From the NCBI RefSeq assembly GCF_009910675.1, contig NZ_RSEJ01000040.1:1-38573 (forward strand): a stretch of 38,573 bases of DNA. The letters run 5' to 3'. This stretch comes from Photobacterium alginatilyticum (GTDB taxonomy: Bacteria; Pseudomonadota; Gammaproteobacteria; Enterobacterales; Vibrionaceae). Of the stretch, positions 24,979 to 34,384 are shown in pieces. Within the stretch, counting starts at the first letter, position 1; the number at the start of each line of letters is the position of its first letter. The notes beneath the pieces were generated by a model. The model did not search any database and was not told the DNA's origin. It worked only from the letters and a program-made list of their open reading frames with translations. The position numbers and the translations under genes were made by a program.

Positions 24979-25818
24979 TTATTCCGGTACCACCCACTGC
25001 ACGGTGTGATGACCATGGGTTGGAGCGATAGCCTGCTGTAACCAGGGCAGAATGGCCTGCATCTGGCTTTCCAGTTTCCACGGCGGGTTGATGACAATCA
25101 TCCCGGAAGCGGTCATGCCTCGCTCGGTCGTATCCGGCTCGACGCCCAGCTCGATTTGCAGGATTTTGCGTATTCCCAACTTTTCAAGGCCTCTCAGCAT
25201 CTTGTCGATATTCTCGCGATAGACAACCGGATACCAGATCGCATAGGTACCGGTTGCCCAGCGCTTGTAGCTTTCCGCGATGGCGTTAACGACATCCATG
25301 TACTCATGTTTCAGCTCATAGGGCGGGTCGATCAACACGACGCCACGGCGCTCTTTCGGCGGCAGGCTGCCTTTTAGTCGCAGGAAGGCATCTTCCTTGT
25401 AGATTTTTACCTGGCGGTCACTACGGAACTCCTGCAGCAACAGGGGAAAGTCCGTCGGGTGCAGCTCGGTCAGAACCATACGGTCCTGCTGGCGGATCTG
25501 GGCGCGGGCGACACGCGGCGAGCCCGGGTAGTAGCGCAGATCATCGCTGTCGTTTAGTGCCTTGATCGCATCAATGTATGAGGTGATGTCAGCGGGAATA
25601 TCATCACGCGACCATAGGCGGGCAATGCCTTGCTTGAACTCGCCGGTTTTCTCGCTGCGTTCATCCTGCAGATCATAGCGGCCGACGCCCGAGTGGGTAT
25701 CGTGATAGACAAATGGCTTATCCTTTTGCTTCAGGGCATCGAGGATCAGACTTTGTACGATGTGTTTGACCACGTCGGCATGGTTGCCGGCATGGAAACT
25801 GTGGCGATAGCTCAGCAT
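24979..25818 (-). CDS. rlmJ: RlmJ, 23S rRNA (adenine-2030-N6)-methyltransferase
   Basis: A 279-residue Rossmann methyltransferase that makes m6A2030 in 23S rRNA using S-adenosylmethionine. The conserved N-terminus is MLSYRHSFHAGNHADVVKH, the SAM-binding region HDTHSGVGRYDL is at 39-50, and the catalytic motif DPPYELK starts at D164, as in E. coli. The C-terminal GMTASGMIVINPPWKL is also typical. It is divergent from prlC; the 217-bp gap must hold both promoters. The Shine-Dalgarno is weak (GAGAT). Confidence 0.95.
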   Translation of the reverse strand: MLSYRHSFHAGNHADVVKHIVQSLILDALKQKDKPFVYHDTHSGVGRYDLQDERSEKTGEFKQGIARLWSRDDIPADITSYIDAIKALNDSDDLRYYPGSPRVARAQIRQQDRMVLTELHPTDFPLLLQEFRSDRQVKIYKEDAFLRLKGSLPPKERRGVVLIDPPYELKHEYMDVVNAIAESYKRWATGTYAIWYPVVYRENIDKMLRGLEKLGIRKILQIELGVEPDTTERGMTASGMIVINPPWKLESQMQAILPWLQQAIAPTHGHHTVQWVVPE

Positions 25819-26035
25819 GAATGAGATCTCTACAGGTAGTCAGTGTTGGGATAGGGGGCATATTATGGCGGATTGTTGGCGAATATCCAGAAAGCGGTCA
25901 GATCTTTAGTCGTACAGGCGGTTAATTACACGTTAAAATGAAAGGATAAGCACGATCACAAACCGCGATTAAGGGATTGAATTTACAAGCCCGAAGACAC
26001 ATCTAATAAGGGATAGAAGAATTAAGGATTAGCGC

Positions 26036-28078
26036 ATGTCGAACCCATTATTAACCATGACGGATCTGCCTCCGTTCTCCCAAATCAAGCCTGAACATAT
26101 CAAGCCCGCTGTTGAACAGGCTATCGCCGACTGCCGTGCCCATGTCGAGTCGGTATTGGCAAATGAAGCCGCGCCAAGCTGGGAGACGATTTGCGCCCCG
26201 CTGGCCGAGACCGATGATCGCCTGAGCCGGATCTGGTCGCCAATTGGCCACCTGAATGCGGTGAAAAATAGCAACGAGCTGCGCGAAGCGTATGAGAGTT
26301 GTCTGCCGATTCTTTCCGACTACGGAACCTGGGTGGGTCAGCACAAAGGTCTATATGAAGCCTATAAGGCGATTAAGGCCGATGAGAGTTTCGAGCAACT
26401 GACCCCGGCGCAGCAAAAATCCATCACCGATGCCCTGAAAGAATTCGAACTGTCGGGCATCGGCCTGCCAGCGGCCGATCAGCACCGCTATGGCGAGATC
26501 AGCAAGCGTCTGTCGGAGCTGGCCTCGACGTTCAGCAACAACGTGCTTGATGCCACGATGGGCTGGAGCAAGCTGGTGAGCAACGCTGACGAGCTGGGCG
26601 GTTTGCCGGAATCAGCACTGCAGGCGGCTCAGGCGGCCGCCGAGGCGAAAGATCTGAGCGGTTATTTGTTTACCCTGGAAATTCCGTCTTACCTGCCGGT
26701 GATGACATACTGTGATAACCGCGAGCTGCGTCAGGAAATGTACGAGGCGTTTGTGACCCGTGCCTCCGATCGCGGCCCGAATGCCGGCAAGTGGGATAAC
26801 ACCGATATCATTGCAGAAAAGCTGAAGCTGAGCCATGAACTGGCCCGACTGCTGGGCTTTAGCACTTACAGCGAGAAATCCCTGGCGACCAAGATGGCTG
26901 AAACGCCGGATCAGGTACTGGGCTTTTTGAATGATCTGGCAACCCGCGCCAAGCCGCAGGGCGAGCGTGAAGTTGCCGAGCTGCGTGACTATGCGGCCTC
27001 TGAATTCGGTGCCGAGTCGCTGGAGCCTTGGGATTTTGCCTATTATGCCGAGAAGCTGAAGCAGCACCGTTACAGTATTTCTGACGAGCAGCTGCGTCCG
27101 TACTTTCCTGAGCACAAGGTGGTCTCGGGTCTGTTCGAAGTGCTGAAGCGCGTCTTCGGTATGGACGTGAAACCACGTGACGGCGTCGATGTCTGGGATG
27201 ACAGCGTGACCTTCTATGATATCTTCGATGCGTCGGGCGAGCTGCGTGGCAGCTTCTATCTGGATCTCTATGCCCGCGAACACAAGCGCGGCGGGGCGTG
27301 GATGGATGAGTGTATGGTACGCCGTACCCGCACTGACGGTAGCCTGCAACAGCCGGTAGCCTACCTGACCTGTAATTTCAACAAACCACTTGGTGATAAG
27401 CCTGCCATGTTTACCCATGACGAGGTGGTCACCCTGTTCCACGAGACAGGCCACGGTATCCATCATATGCTGACTCAGGTCGATGCACCTGCCGTGTCCG
27501 GTATCAATGGTGTGCCGTGGGATGCCGTCGAGTTACCGAGCCAGTTCCTGGAAAACTGGTGCTGGGAAGAAGAGGCGCTGGCGTTTATCTCCGGCCACTA
27601 TGAGAGCGGTGAACCTCTGCCGAAAGAAATGCTGGACAAGATGCTGGACGCCAAGAACTTCCAGTCGGCGATGGGCATCCTGCGCCAGCTGGAATTCGGT
27701 CTGTTCGATTTTACCCTGTACACCAACTACGATCCGGAAGTCGGTGCTCAGGTACTCGATACCCTGGCGGATATCAAATCTCGCGTCTCGGTTGTGCCAA
27801 GTCCGGAGTGGGGCCGTTTCCCGAACAGCTTTAGCCATATCTTTGCCGGTGGCTACAGCGCCGGATACTACAGCTACCTGTGGGCAGAAGTGCTGTCGTC
27901 TGATGCCTATTCGCGCTTCGAGGAAGAGGGGATCTTCAACACCGAGACCGGTGCCGATTTCCTTGACTGCATTCTCGAGCGTGGCGGCAGCGAGGAGCCG
28001 ATGGCGTTGTTCAAGCGCTTCCGTGGCCGGGAGCCGAAGATAGATGCTTTACTCCGTCATTCAGGCATCACTGGCTAA
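26036..28078 (+). CDS. prlC: Oligopeptidase A (M3 metallopeptidase)
   Basis: A 680-residue cytosolic zinc peptidase, the same length as E. coli OpdA/PrlC. It degrades peptides, including cleaved signal peptides. The zinc site HETGHGIHHM starts at H469 (HExxH, with H473); the third ligand glutamate follows in WDAVELPSQFLENWCWEEEAL. E. coli has HEFGH, so Thr replaces Phe in the variable position. AAGGA lies about 9 nt before the ATG, and the start (MSNPLLT) matches E. coli. In E. coli prlC is followed by rsmJ; here a terminator follows and rsmJ is absent. Confidence 0.97.
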   Translation: MSNPLLTMTDLPPFSQIKPEHIKPAVEQAIADCRAHVESVLANEAAPSWETICAPLAETDDRLSRIWSPIGHLNAVKNSNELREAYESCLPILSDYGTWVGQHKGLYEAYKAIKADESFEQLTPAQQKSITDALKEFELSGIGLPAADQHRYGEISKRLSELASTFSNNVLDATMGWSKLVSNADELGGLPESALQAAQAAAEAKDLSGYLFTLEIPSYLPVMTYCDNRELRQEMYEAFVTRASDRGPNAGKWDNTDIIAEKLKLSHELARLLGFSTYSEKSLATKMAETPDQVLGFLNDLATRAKPQGEREVAELRDYAASEFGAESLEPWDFAYYAEKLKQHRYSISDEQLRPYFPEHKVVSGLFEVLKRVFGMDVKPRDGVDVWDDSVTFYDIFDASGELRGSFYLDLYAREHKRGGAWMDECMVRRTRTDGSLQQPVAYLTCNFNKPLGDKPAMFTHDEVVTLFHETGHGIHHMLTQVDAPAVSGINGVPWDAVELPSQFLENWCWEEEALAFISGHYESGEPLPKEMLDKMLDAKNFQSAMGILRQLEFGLFDFTLYTNYDPEVGAQVLDTLADIKSRVSVVPSPEWGRFPNSFSHIFAGGYSAGYYSYLWAEVLSSDAYSRFEEEGIFNTETGADFLDCILERGGSEEPMALFKRFRGREPKIDALLRHSGITG

Positions 28079-28263
28079 TTGAATTTCAAACTGGTTATTT
28101 AGCCCAACTTCTGTATCGAAAGTGCTCATTGATAGTTATCAACTCTGCGCTTTCTCTTTGAATTTGGGCTAAATTCCGGCGTTTGATTATCCAATTAGAT
28201 CATGGTGATAGGTTGTTCTCTTAGCCCTGGCGTGTAGCTAAATCAGACGCACGTTAAGTGAAT

Positions 28264-28291
28264 AAAAAAGGCTCCCTGGGGAGCCTTTTTT
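28264..28291. terminator. Bidirectional terminator between prlC and gppA
   Basis: A perfect 12-bp stem (28264-28275 with 28280-28291) with a CTGG loop and A/T runs on both sides, between convergent genes. Confidence 0.93.
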
Positions 28292-28316
28292 GATCGAACG
28301 GTTTGTTGCTGTGGTT

Positions 28317-29813
28317 TTACTCGCTTTCGTCAATAACCAGCGGCCAGCCCATGTCTGTCTGGCGAACCGCTTCTTGCTGTAACTCTGCCTTGGTCAGCGG
28401 GTTGGTGCTGAGCCAACGTGCAGGCAGAGTCAGGGTCAATGTGTTGTCATCGACGGTTAGGGTAAACGGTGGCTGGTGGTTATGGTCGCGACGGTGACAC
28501 AGGATCACGGCCAGACGTAGCAGGCGCAGGATCCGTGCAGCACTTTGGGCCGAGAGAGCATGCTGTTCCGGTAAACTGGTCAGTTGTTCACGGTAGCGGC
28601 GTAGCAGCTCGGCGATCAGGTGCTTCTGGGCGCGGGTAAAACCGGGTAGATCGATGTTGTTGATGAGGTAGGCGGCGTGGTCACCACTTTTCTTGAACTC
28701 GATACTGGTACCAATCTCGTGCAGGGTGGCACTGGCATTGAGCAGGTATTTGGCCTGCGGCTCTAGCTGCCATGCCTGCTCGCAACTGCCAAGGAGCGAC
28801 AGGGCTGTGTGAGCAACGGCATCGGCATGCTGGCTGTCGAGCTGGAAGCGTGACTGCAGGCTCAATAAGGTACGCTCACGAACATCATGATGGCGCATCT
28901 GGCTCATCATCTCGTAAACCATACCTTCACGCAGGGCACCACCGGCCAGGGTCATCGACTGGATATTCAGTGACTCGAAAATCGCAATCAGGATTGACAA
29001 ACCGCTCGGGAATACCAGGGCGCGTTCCAGGGTCAGCCCTTCGATATCCAGATCTTCCAGGCGTTCGTACTGCATGGCCTGACGCTGCATGCGCTTGAGT
29101 TTCTGCAGGGTGATGATTTCATCCATCCCCTGGGCCAGCATGATTTCCTGCAGCGCCTGAACGGTACCGCTGGCACCGACACAGGTGTCCCAGCCCAGCT
29201 CGTGGTAGGACTCGACGATCGGCTCTATCGCATGTTTTGCCGCGTTGATTGCCGCGTCGAAGTTTTCTGCCGTCAGGTAACGATCTTTGAAGTAGCGCTC
29301 TAGCCAGGTGACACAGCCGATCTTCAGGCTGGTCAGGGCACTGGCGTCAAAACCTTCACCGATAATAACCTCGGTGCTGGCGCCGCCGATATCAACTACC
29401 AGGCGTTTGCCGCACCCGCCTGAGGTGTGGGCGACCCCCTGGTAGATAATCCTGGCTTCTTCCTCACCGGGAATGATTTCGATGCTATGGCCAAGAATAT
29501 CTTTGGCCTTAGAAAGAAAAGTATCTGAGTTTACGGCCGTACGCAGCGCAGCTGTGCCGACGATGCGGATGTTGTCGTCGGGGATGTCCTGCAGTCTTTC
29601 TGCAAACAGGCTCAGGCAGTCCCATCCGCGCTGCATGGCTTCTTCACTCAGCTCATTCTGGCTGTTGAGACCTGCAGCAAGGCGGACCTTGCGCTTGATC
29701 TTGGCCAGTGTCTGCACACTGCCGGCGACTTCCCGCACAATCCACATATGAAAACTGTTCGACCCCAAATCTATCGCGGCGTACAGAGGTGATACTGTTC
29801 TTTCCATAGACAT
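28317..29813 (-). CDS. gppA: GppA, guanosine pentaphosphatase / exopolyphosphatase
   Basis: A 498-residue cytosolic enzyme of the Ppx/GppA family that converts pppGpp to ppGpp in the stringent response and can hydrolyse polyphosphate. ASKHA-type motifs: phosphate-1 AAIDLGSNSFHMWIVRE near residue 12, PGEEEARIIYQGVAH near 115-130, phosphate-2 VVDIGGASTEVIIG near 140-152, and GASGTVQALQEIM. A C-terminal HD-like helical domain (LHEIGTSIEF) follows. Only 3 bp separate the rhlB stop from this start, so it is translationally coupled to rhlB. The second ATG two codons in (29807) is an alternative start. Confidence 0.95.
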   Translation of the reverse strand: MSMERTVSPLYAAIDLGSNSFHMWIVREVAGSVQTLAKIKRKVRLAAGLNSQNELSEEAMQRGWDCLSLFAERLQDIPDDNIRIVGTAALRTAVNSDTFLSKAKDILGHSIEIIPGEEEARIIYQGVAHTSGGCGKRLVVDIGGASTEVIIGEGFDASALTSLKIGCVTWLERYFKDRYLTAENFDAAINAAKHAIEPIVESYHELGWDTCVGASGTVQALQEIMLAQGMDEIITLQKLKRMQRQAMQYERLEDLDIEGLTLERALVFPSGLSILIAIFESLNIQSMTLAGGALREGMVYEMMSQMRHHDVRERTLLSLQSRFQLDSQHADAVAHTALSLLGSCEQAWQLEPQAKYLLNASATLHEIGTSIEFKKSGDHAAYLINNIDLPGFTRAQKHLIAELLRRYREQLTSLPEQHALSAQSAARILRLLRLAVILCHRRDHNHQPPFTLTVDDNTLTLTLPARWLSTNPLTKAELQQEAVRQTDMGWPLVIDESE

Positions 29814-29816
29814 ATC

Positions 29817-31118
29817 TTACTGTTGTTTTTGGTGCTGCGGGCGGCGACGGTTACGTTGGCGCGACTGACCCTGGCGAGATGAATTATTGCGACGGTTTCC
29901 GCCCTGGCGTGGTGAACGCGGGATACTGACCGGCGCAGGCAGATCGTCTAGCAGTGCTTCACCATCGTATTTGGATAGCGGGATCGCATGCTCGATATAG
30001 GTCTCGATAGCCGGCAGGTTAATCGCATATTGCTCACAGGCAAAACTGATTGAGTGACCGCTGGCACCAGCACGGCCGGTACGGCCAATACGGTGGACAT
30101 AATCTTCTGCATCGTCAGGCAGATCGTAGTTGAATACGTGCGTTACCTGAGGAATATGAAGGCCTCGGGCTGCAACATCGGTGGCAACCAGGATATCCAC
30201 TTCACCCTGGGTGAACTGCTCCAGAATACGGACACGTTTTTTTTGCGGTACATCGCCGGTCAGCAGGCCCACGCGGTGCTTGTCGGCTGCCAGGTGCGCC
30301 CAGATGTCTTCACAGCGGTGTTTGGTGTTAGCAAAAATGATGGCGCGATCTGGCCACTCTTCTTCAATCAGGGTCTGCAGCAGACACATTTTGTCCTGGT
30401 TCGACGGGTAGAACAGTTCTTCCTGAATTCGGTGTCCCGTCTTTTGCTCTGGCTCGACAATCACGCTTTCAGGATTGTTCATATGCTCAAACGCCAGCTC
30501 TTTTACCCGGTATGACAAGGTAGCCGAGAACAGCATGTTCAGGCGTGCCTTTGGTGCCGGCATACGACGGAACAAGAAGCGAATGTCTTTGATAAAGCCC
30601 AGATCGAACATGCGATCGGCTTCGTCAAGCACAACAGCCTGAATCGAGCGCAGGTCGATAACACGCTGCTTGTAGAAATCGATGATACGGCCACAGGTAC
30701 CGATCAGGATATCCACACCGGCTTCCAGTGTTTTTTGCTGTTTCTCGTATGCTTCGCCGCCATAGGCAAGGCCGGCTTTCAGGCCAGTGCTTTCAAGCAA
30801 CGGTTTGGCATCGTTGTAAATCTGGATTGCCAGTTCGCGTGTAGGTGCCATAATGATGGCACGAGGGTGGTTGGTTTTACGGTCCTCCGCAGCCGGGTTG
30901 AGTAGCAAATAGTTAAAAGTCGCCGTCAGGAAGGCCAGGGTTTTCCCTGTACCTGTTTGAGCCTGACCTGCAATGTCTCGGCCGGTGAGCAATACCGGCA
31001 ATGCCAACGCCTGGATAGGCGTACAATTATGGAAACCTTTGGCTTCCAATCCTTGTAAAACCTGAGGGTCTAACCCCAGGTCGGCAAATTTCTGCTCTGT
31101 GATGTGAGTCGTCTTCAT
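29817..31118 (-). CDS. rhlB: RhlB, DEAD-box RNA helicase
   Basis: A 433-residue ATP-dependent RNA helicase; in E. coli it is the helicase of the RNA degradosome bound to RNase E. Q motif (FHNCTPIQALALP), Walker A AQTGTGKT at 53-60, motif Ia PTRELA, DEAD box VVLDEADRMFDLGF near 165, SAT motif (LFSATLS), and the C-terminal motifs VATDVAARGLHIP and HRIGRTGRAG. A basic Arg/Gln-rich tail (about 395-433) is typical of RhlB. It is divergent from trxA, with gppA in the same operon downstream. This rhlB-gppA / trxA-rho arrangement is the conserved gammaproteobacterial order. Confidence 0.96.
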   Translation of the reverse strand: MKTTHITEQKFADLGLDPQVLQGLEAKGFHNCTPIQALALPVLLTGRDIAGQAQTGTGKTLAFLTATFNYLLLNPAAEDRKTNHPRAIIMAPTRELAIQIYNDAKPLLESTGLKAGLAYGGEAYEKQQKTLEAGVDILIGTCGRIIDFYKQRVIDLRSIQAVVLDEADRMFDLGFIKDIRFLFRRMPAPKARLNMLFSATLSYRVKELAFEHMNNPESVIVEPEQKTGHRIQEELFYPSNQDKMCLLQTLIEEEWPDRAIIFANTKHRCEDIWAHLAADKHRVGLLTGDVPQKKRVRILEQFTQGEVDILVATDVAARGLHIPQVTHVFNYDLPDDAEDYVHRIGRTGRAGASGHSISFACEQYAINLPAIETYIEHAIPLSKYDGEALLDDLPAPVSIPRSPRQGGNRRNNSSRQGQSRQRNRRRPQHQKQQ

Positions 31119-31231
31119 TCGTATAGAATATCAGCTTAGGGTTGCAATACGAAACGGATTCCATTCAAATAGAGCATCGATTTGCTGGTTAAAATGAAAT
31201 CAGCCAACAAAATCAACCATTGGAGTGGAAG

Positions 31232-31558
31232 ATGAGCGACAAGATTGTGCAGCTGACAGACGCAAGTTTTGATAATGACGTGATTAACGCTGCGGGCCCT
31301 GTATTAGTCGATTTTTGGGCAGAATGGTGTGGCCCTTGTAAAATGATTGCCCCAATTCTTGACGAAATCGCGGACGAATACGAAGGCAAGCTGACGATCG
31401 GTAAACTGAATATCGATCAGAATGCAGGTACGCCGCCTAAATTTGGTATCCGCGGTATTCCGACACTGCTGCTGTTTAAAGACGGCGGTGTGGCAGCTAC
31501 CAAGGTAGGTGCGCTATCTAAAAGCCAGCTTAAAGAGTTCCTGGACGCGAACCTGTAA
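31232..31558 (+). CDS. trxA: Thioredoxin 1
   Basis: A 108-residue cytosolic dithiol reductant. The active site is WCGPC with C33 and C36 (E. coli C32/C35); the conserved FWAEWCGPCKMIAPILDE and cis-proline segment RGIPTLLLF are intact. It donates electrons to ribonucleotide reductase, methionine sulfoxide reductase and other partners. The ATG at 31232 (MSDKIVQL) with GGAGTGGA directly upstream is the start; the frame's four extra upstream residues are not needed. It is divergent from rhlB, with rho 198 bp downstream. Confidence 0.97.
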   Translation: MSDKIVQLTDASFDNDVINAAGPVLVDFWAEWCGPCKMIAPILDEIADEYEGKLTIGKLNIDQNAGTPPKFGIRGIPTLLLFKDGGVAATKVGALSKSQLKEFLDANL

Positions 31559-31573
31559 GCCGCTTCTTGCCCG

Positions 31574-31605
31574 AACCGTGCGCAATTTCTCAGTTGTGCA
31601 TGGTT
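31574..31605 (+). other. Hairpin between trxA and rho
   Basis: A 12-bp stem with two G-U pairs (31574-31585 with 31594-31605) and an 8-nt loop, with no T run behind it. It could protect the trxA mRNA 3' end or form part of the rho leader. Confidence 0.5.
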
Positions 31606-31681
31606 TGACTTCCGACTATGCTAGACGGATGGCGTGTTTAGTGCTAACTTATTGCACGTAAATTGTATATTTGTTCATTCC

Positions 31682-31702
31682 TTGACCAGCCCCATTGGTC
31701 AA
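31682..31702 (+). promoter_or_regulatory. Hairpin in the rho leader
   Basis: A 7-bp stem TTGACCA/TGGTCAA (31682-31688 with 31696-31702) 55 nt upstream of the rho start. Rho is autoregulated by transcription attenuation in its leader in E. coli; whether this hairpin takes part is unknown. Confidence 0.35.
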
Positions 31703-31756
31703 CACTATCTCAACTAACATAGAACCCCGATTTTGACTGACAAGAAACCCACCACT

Positions 31757-33019
31757 ATGAATCTTACAGAACTGAAAAACCAACCTATTTCGAAGTTGGT
31801 TGCGCTTGGCGAAAGCTTAGGGTTAGAAAACCTGGCGCGTTTGAGAAAACAAGACATCATCTTTTCTATTCTCAAGCAGCACGCAAAAAGTGGTGAGGAC
31901 ATTTTTGGCGATGGTGTTCTAGAGATCCTTCAAGATGGCTTCGGCTTCCTCCGCTCTGCAGACAGCTCTTACCTTGCCGGCCCTGACGACATCTACGTAT
32001 CTCCTAGCCAAATCCGCCGATTCAACCTACGTACTGGTGATACCATTGCCGGGAAGATCCGTCCTCCGAAAGATGGCGAGCGTTATTTTGCCCTGCTGAA
32101 AGTCAACGAAGTTAACCACGACAAGCCTGACAATGCCCGTAACAAGATCCTGTTTGAAAACCTGACTCCGCTGCATGCCAATGATCGCATGCGTATGGAA
32201 CGTGGTAACGGTTCGACGGAAGATATTACGGCTCGTGTTCTTGATCTGGCATCACCAATCGGTAAAGGTCAGCGTGGTCTAATCGTGGCACCGCCGAAAG
32301 CGGGTAAAACCATGTTGTTGCAGAATATTGCCCAGAGCATTGCCTACAATCACCCTGAGTGTGAGCTGATGGTACTGCTGATCGACGAACGTCCGGAAGA
32401 AGTGACCGAGATGCAGCGTCTGGTTAAGGGTGAAGTGGTTGCCTCGACGTTCGATGAGCCGGCATCTCGCCACGTGCAAGTGGCAGAAATGGTTATCGAG
32501 AAGGCTAAGCGTCTGGTTGAACACAAGAAAGACGTGGTTATCCTGCTTGACTCGATTACCCGTCTGGCGCGTGCCTACAACACCGTGGTGCCTTCATCTG
32601 GTAAGGTACTGACAGGTGGTGTTGATGCAAACGCCCTGCACCGTCCTAAGCGTTTCTTCGGTGCTGCACGTAACGTTGAGGAAGGCGGCAGCCTGACTAT
32701 CATCGCTACCGCGCTGGTCGATACCGGTTCTAAGATGGACGAAGTTATCTACGAAGAGTTCAAGGGTACAGGTAACATGGAACTGCACCTGTCACGTAAG
32801 ATTGCCGAGAAGCGTGTCTTCCCTGCGATTGACTTCAACCGCTCTGGTACCCGTCGTGAAGAGCTACTGGCGAAAGCGGATGAGCTACAGAAGATGTGGA
32901 TCCTGCGTAAGATTGTTCACCCGATGAGTGAAACAGACAGCATGGAATTCTTGATCGACAAACTGTCGATGACCAAGACCAACGACGAGTTCTTTGACGC
33001 GATGCGCCGTCAGAAGTAA
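31757..33019 (+). CDS. rho: Transcription termination factor Rho
   Basis: A 420-residue hexameric RNA-dependent ATPase helicase (E. coli 419). The N-terminal three-helix region MNLTELKNQPISKL is followed by the RNA-binding cold-shock-like domain (GFGFLRSADSSYLAGPDDIYVSP). P-loop APPKAGKTMLL lies near 178-186, Walker B region DVVILLDSITRLAR, the Q loop ASGKVLTGG-type segment (SSGKVLTGGVDANAL), and the R loop VEEGGSLTIIATA. I use the ATG at 31757, which matches E. coli. An in-frame TTG at 31733 would add eight residues; neither has a clear SD. It ends at a strong terminator. Confidence 0.97.
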   Translation: MNLTELKNQPISKLVALGESLGLENLARLRKQDIIFSILKQHAKSGEDIFGDGVLEILQDGFGFLRSADSSYLAGPDDIYVSPSQIRRFNLRTGDTIAGKIRPPKDGERYFALLKVNEVNHDKPDNARNKILFENLTPLHANDRMRMERGNGSTEDITARVLDLASPIGKGQRGLIVAPPKAGKTMLLQNIAQSIAYNHPECELMVLLIDERPEEVTEMQRLVKGEVVASTFDEPASRHVQVAEMVIEKAKRLVEHKKDVVILLDSITRLARAYNTVVPSSGKVLTGGVDANALHRPKRFFGAARNVEEGGSLTIIATALVDTGSKMDEVIYEEFKGTGNMELHLSRKIAEKRVFPAIDFNRSGTRREELLAKADELQKMWILRKIVHPMSETDSMEFLIDKLSMTKTNDEFFDAMRRQK

Positions 33020-33049
33020 TAATTTAGCTGTCTAACTCACAGTTTTCTG

Positions 33050-33075
33050 AAACGCCACCTTGTGTGGCGTTTTTT
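33050..33075 (+). terminator. Terminator of rho
   Basis: A perfect 9-bp stem (33050-33058 with 33064-33072) with a 5-nt loop and a T run, 30 bp after the rho stop. Confidence 0.92.
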
Positions 33076-33251
33076 ATTGGGCAGAGATCCTGCATAATCC
33101 TATCAAACAGTATTCGATTACATTTCATTGTAGATGCTGATCACTGTATTGAGGTACTGTAGGCGCTAGCTTCGCAGCTGATTGTGCACCAGGAGGGTGA
33201 GCAGGCTGCAGCGCTTAGCAAGGAATGCGTTCTTCATCGTGAGGAGGTGAC

Positions 33252-34247
33252 ATGCGACAAGGATGGTGCATGCTGTTGTTACTTCTGGCGGGCGGCCTGA
33301 AACCTGCCGTCGCCGTTGAAGTCTCGAAGCAGGAAGTAAAACAGGTGGCTGCTTCTCCCCAGGTACAAACCCGGGTAGCGGCCCTGATAACCCTCTATGA
33401 CCGGAGTGACTTTCGCGCTCTGGAGTTTAATCTTTCCCAATTGGCCCTGTTGCAGCAGGAAGCGGTGCGTGCCCAACTGGTGCAGCATGCGCTCGATAGC
33501 GGCGAGCTGGATCAGGCAAAGGCCATCTGGCTCCAGGCGCAGGCAGAGCGAAAGCCTGCCTTTACCGTGGTCGAGCAAGGTGATGGCTACCTTGTTACCC
33601 AGTCAGCCTTTCATTACGGCGCCCAGGCTCGAAGCCTGGTGATGGAGTGGCAGCAGATTTTGCTGGCACAGGAGATGGTTCGCGATGCCGAGTCTGGCGA
33701 CTTGGTATTATCTGGCTGGCTGGCCGGGGATCTGCGCAGCCAGAAGAAACGCCGGGATCTCTTTCTGAAACACCTTCCGGAGCTATCCGAGCAGGCGGTC
33801 GCGCAACTGGTGAGCCAGTTTACCTCTGATAGCAAGCTGATGTGGCTGCCGGATAACGGGGTTATTGCCCGGTTGGCGGCGGTTTCCGGTGATGAGCAAA
33901 TGTATCACCTGTTATGGCTTCGCCGAACGGACCGATACAGCCTGGCAGAGGTGAACCGGCTGGCCGATTTGGCTCCGGCTCCGGCCGCGGTTAAACAATT
34001 GATGGCCGCCACGATTAACCCTTCCCTGAAGCCTGTTGCCTACAAAGCCCTCGTGACTCTCAAGCCCCTGCCGATTGAGGCCAGGGAGTTTCTGCGAGAG
34101 AAGCTGGATGAAGTGGATGACGGCGAGATGGTGGCCTATGAGCTGGCCCAGCAAGGCTACGTGCAGTGGCTGGAAAAGTTGGCTTCCGACAGCCGCAACC
34201 AGGTGGTCAAAAACAACCTCAAGGCAGCGATGGCGAGATTGCCCTGA
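33252..34247 (+). CDS. Periplasmic protein of unknown function
   Basis: A 331-residue exported protein I do not recognise. The N-terminal signal peptide (MLLLLLAGGLKPAVA, cut near residue 21) is of the Sec type without a lipobox. The remainder is rich in Leu, Ala, Gln and Glu, and predicted by eye to be mostly helical, with recurring helix pairs (VAALITLYDRSDFRALEFNL; AVKQLMAATINPSLKPVAYK; MVAYELAQQGYVQWLEKLAS) that recall HEAT/TPR-like solenoids. No catalytic motif or conserved cysteine cluster is visible. GAGGAGGTGA directly upstream is a very strong SD. It lies between rho and ubiD on the same strand with its own likely promoter. Confidence 0.85.
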   Translation: MRQGWCMLLLLLAGGLKPAVAVEVSKQEVKQVAASPQVQTRVAALITLYDRSDFRALEFNLSQLALLQQEAVRAQLVQHALDSGELDQAKAIWLQAQAERKPAFTVVEQGDGYLVTQSAFHYGAQARSLVMEWQQILLAQEMVRDAESGDLVLSGWLAGDLRSQKKRRDLFLKHLPELSEQAVAQLVSQFTSDSKLMWLPDNGVIARLAAVSGDEQMYHLLWLRRTDRYSLAEVNRLADLAPAPAAVKQLMAATINPSLKPVAYKALVTLKPLPIEAREFLREKLDEVDDGEMVAYELAQQGYVQWLEKLASDSRNQVVKNNLKAAMARLP

Positions 34248-34293
34248 TACCCCAGTTCACTGATTTTCCAGTGTGTTCACGTTAACAACTCGT

Positions 34294-34299
34294 TATAAT
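34294..34299 (+). promoter_or_regulatory. Candidate -10 element for ubiD
   Basis: A perfect TATAAT 86 bp upstream of the ubiD ATG, in the gap after the preceding gene. No good -35 is visible at 16-18 bp, so it is only a candidate. Confidence 0.4.
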
Positions 34300-34384
34300 G
34301 TTGCCACTTTAATTGCAGATCCCGGCTGGTAAGGTGACCAGATCGGGATTTGATGCCTTTTGGATAGTGGATAGCATTGAGCCT

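Noticed and set aside
26612..27466. A 284-codon minus-strand ORF inside prlC
   Set aside because: Antisense to a clear conserved gene; its composition (His/Gln/Arg-rich, no recognised motif) is that of a codon-usage shadow.
34313..34384. N-terminal extension of UbiD
   Set aside because: The ATG at 34385 matches the start region of E. coli UbiD; the preceding residues have no similarity and overlap the leader.
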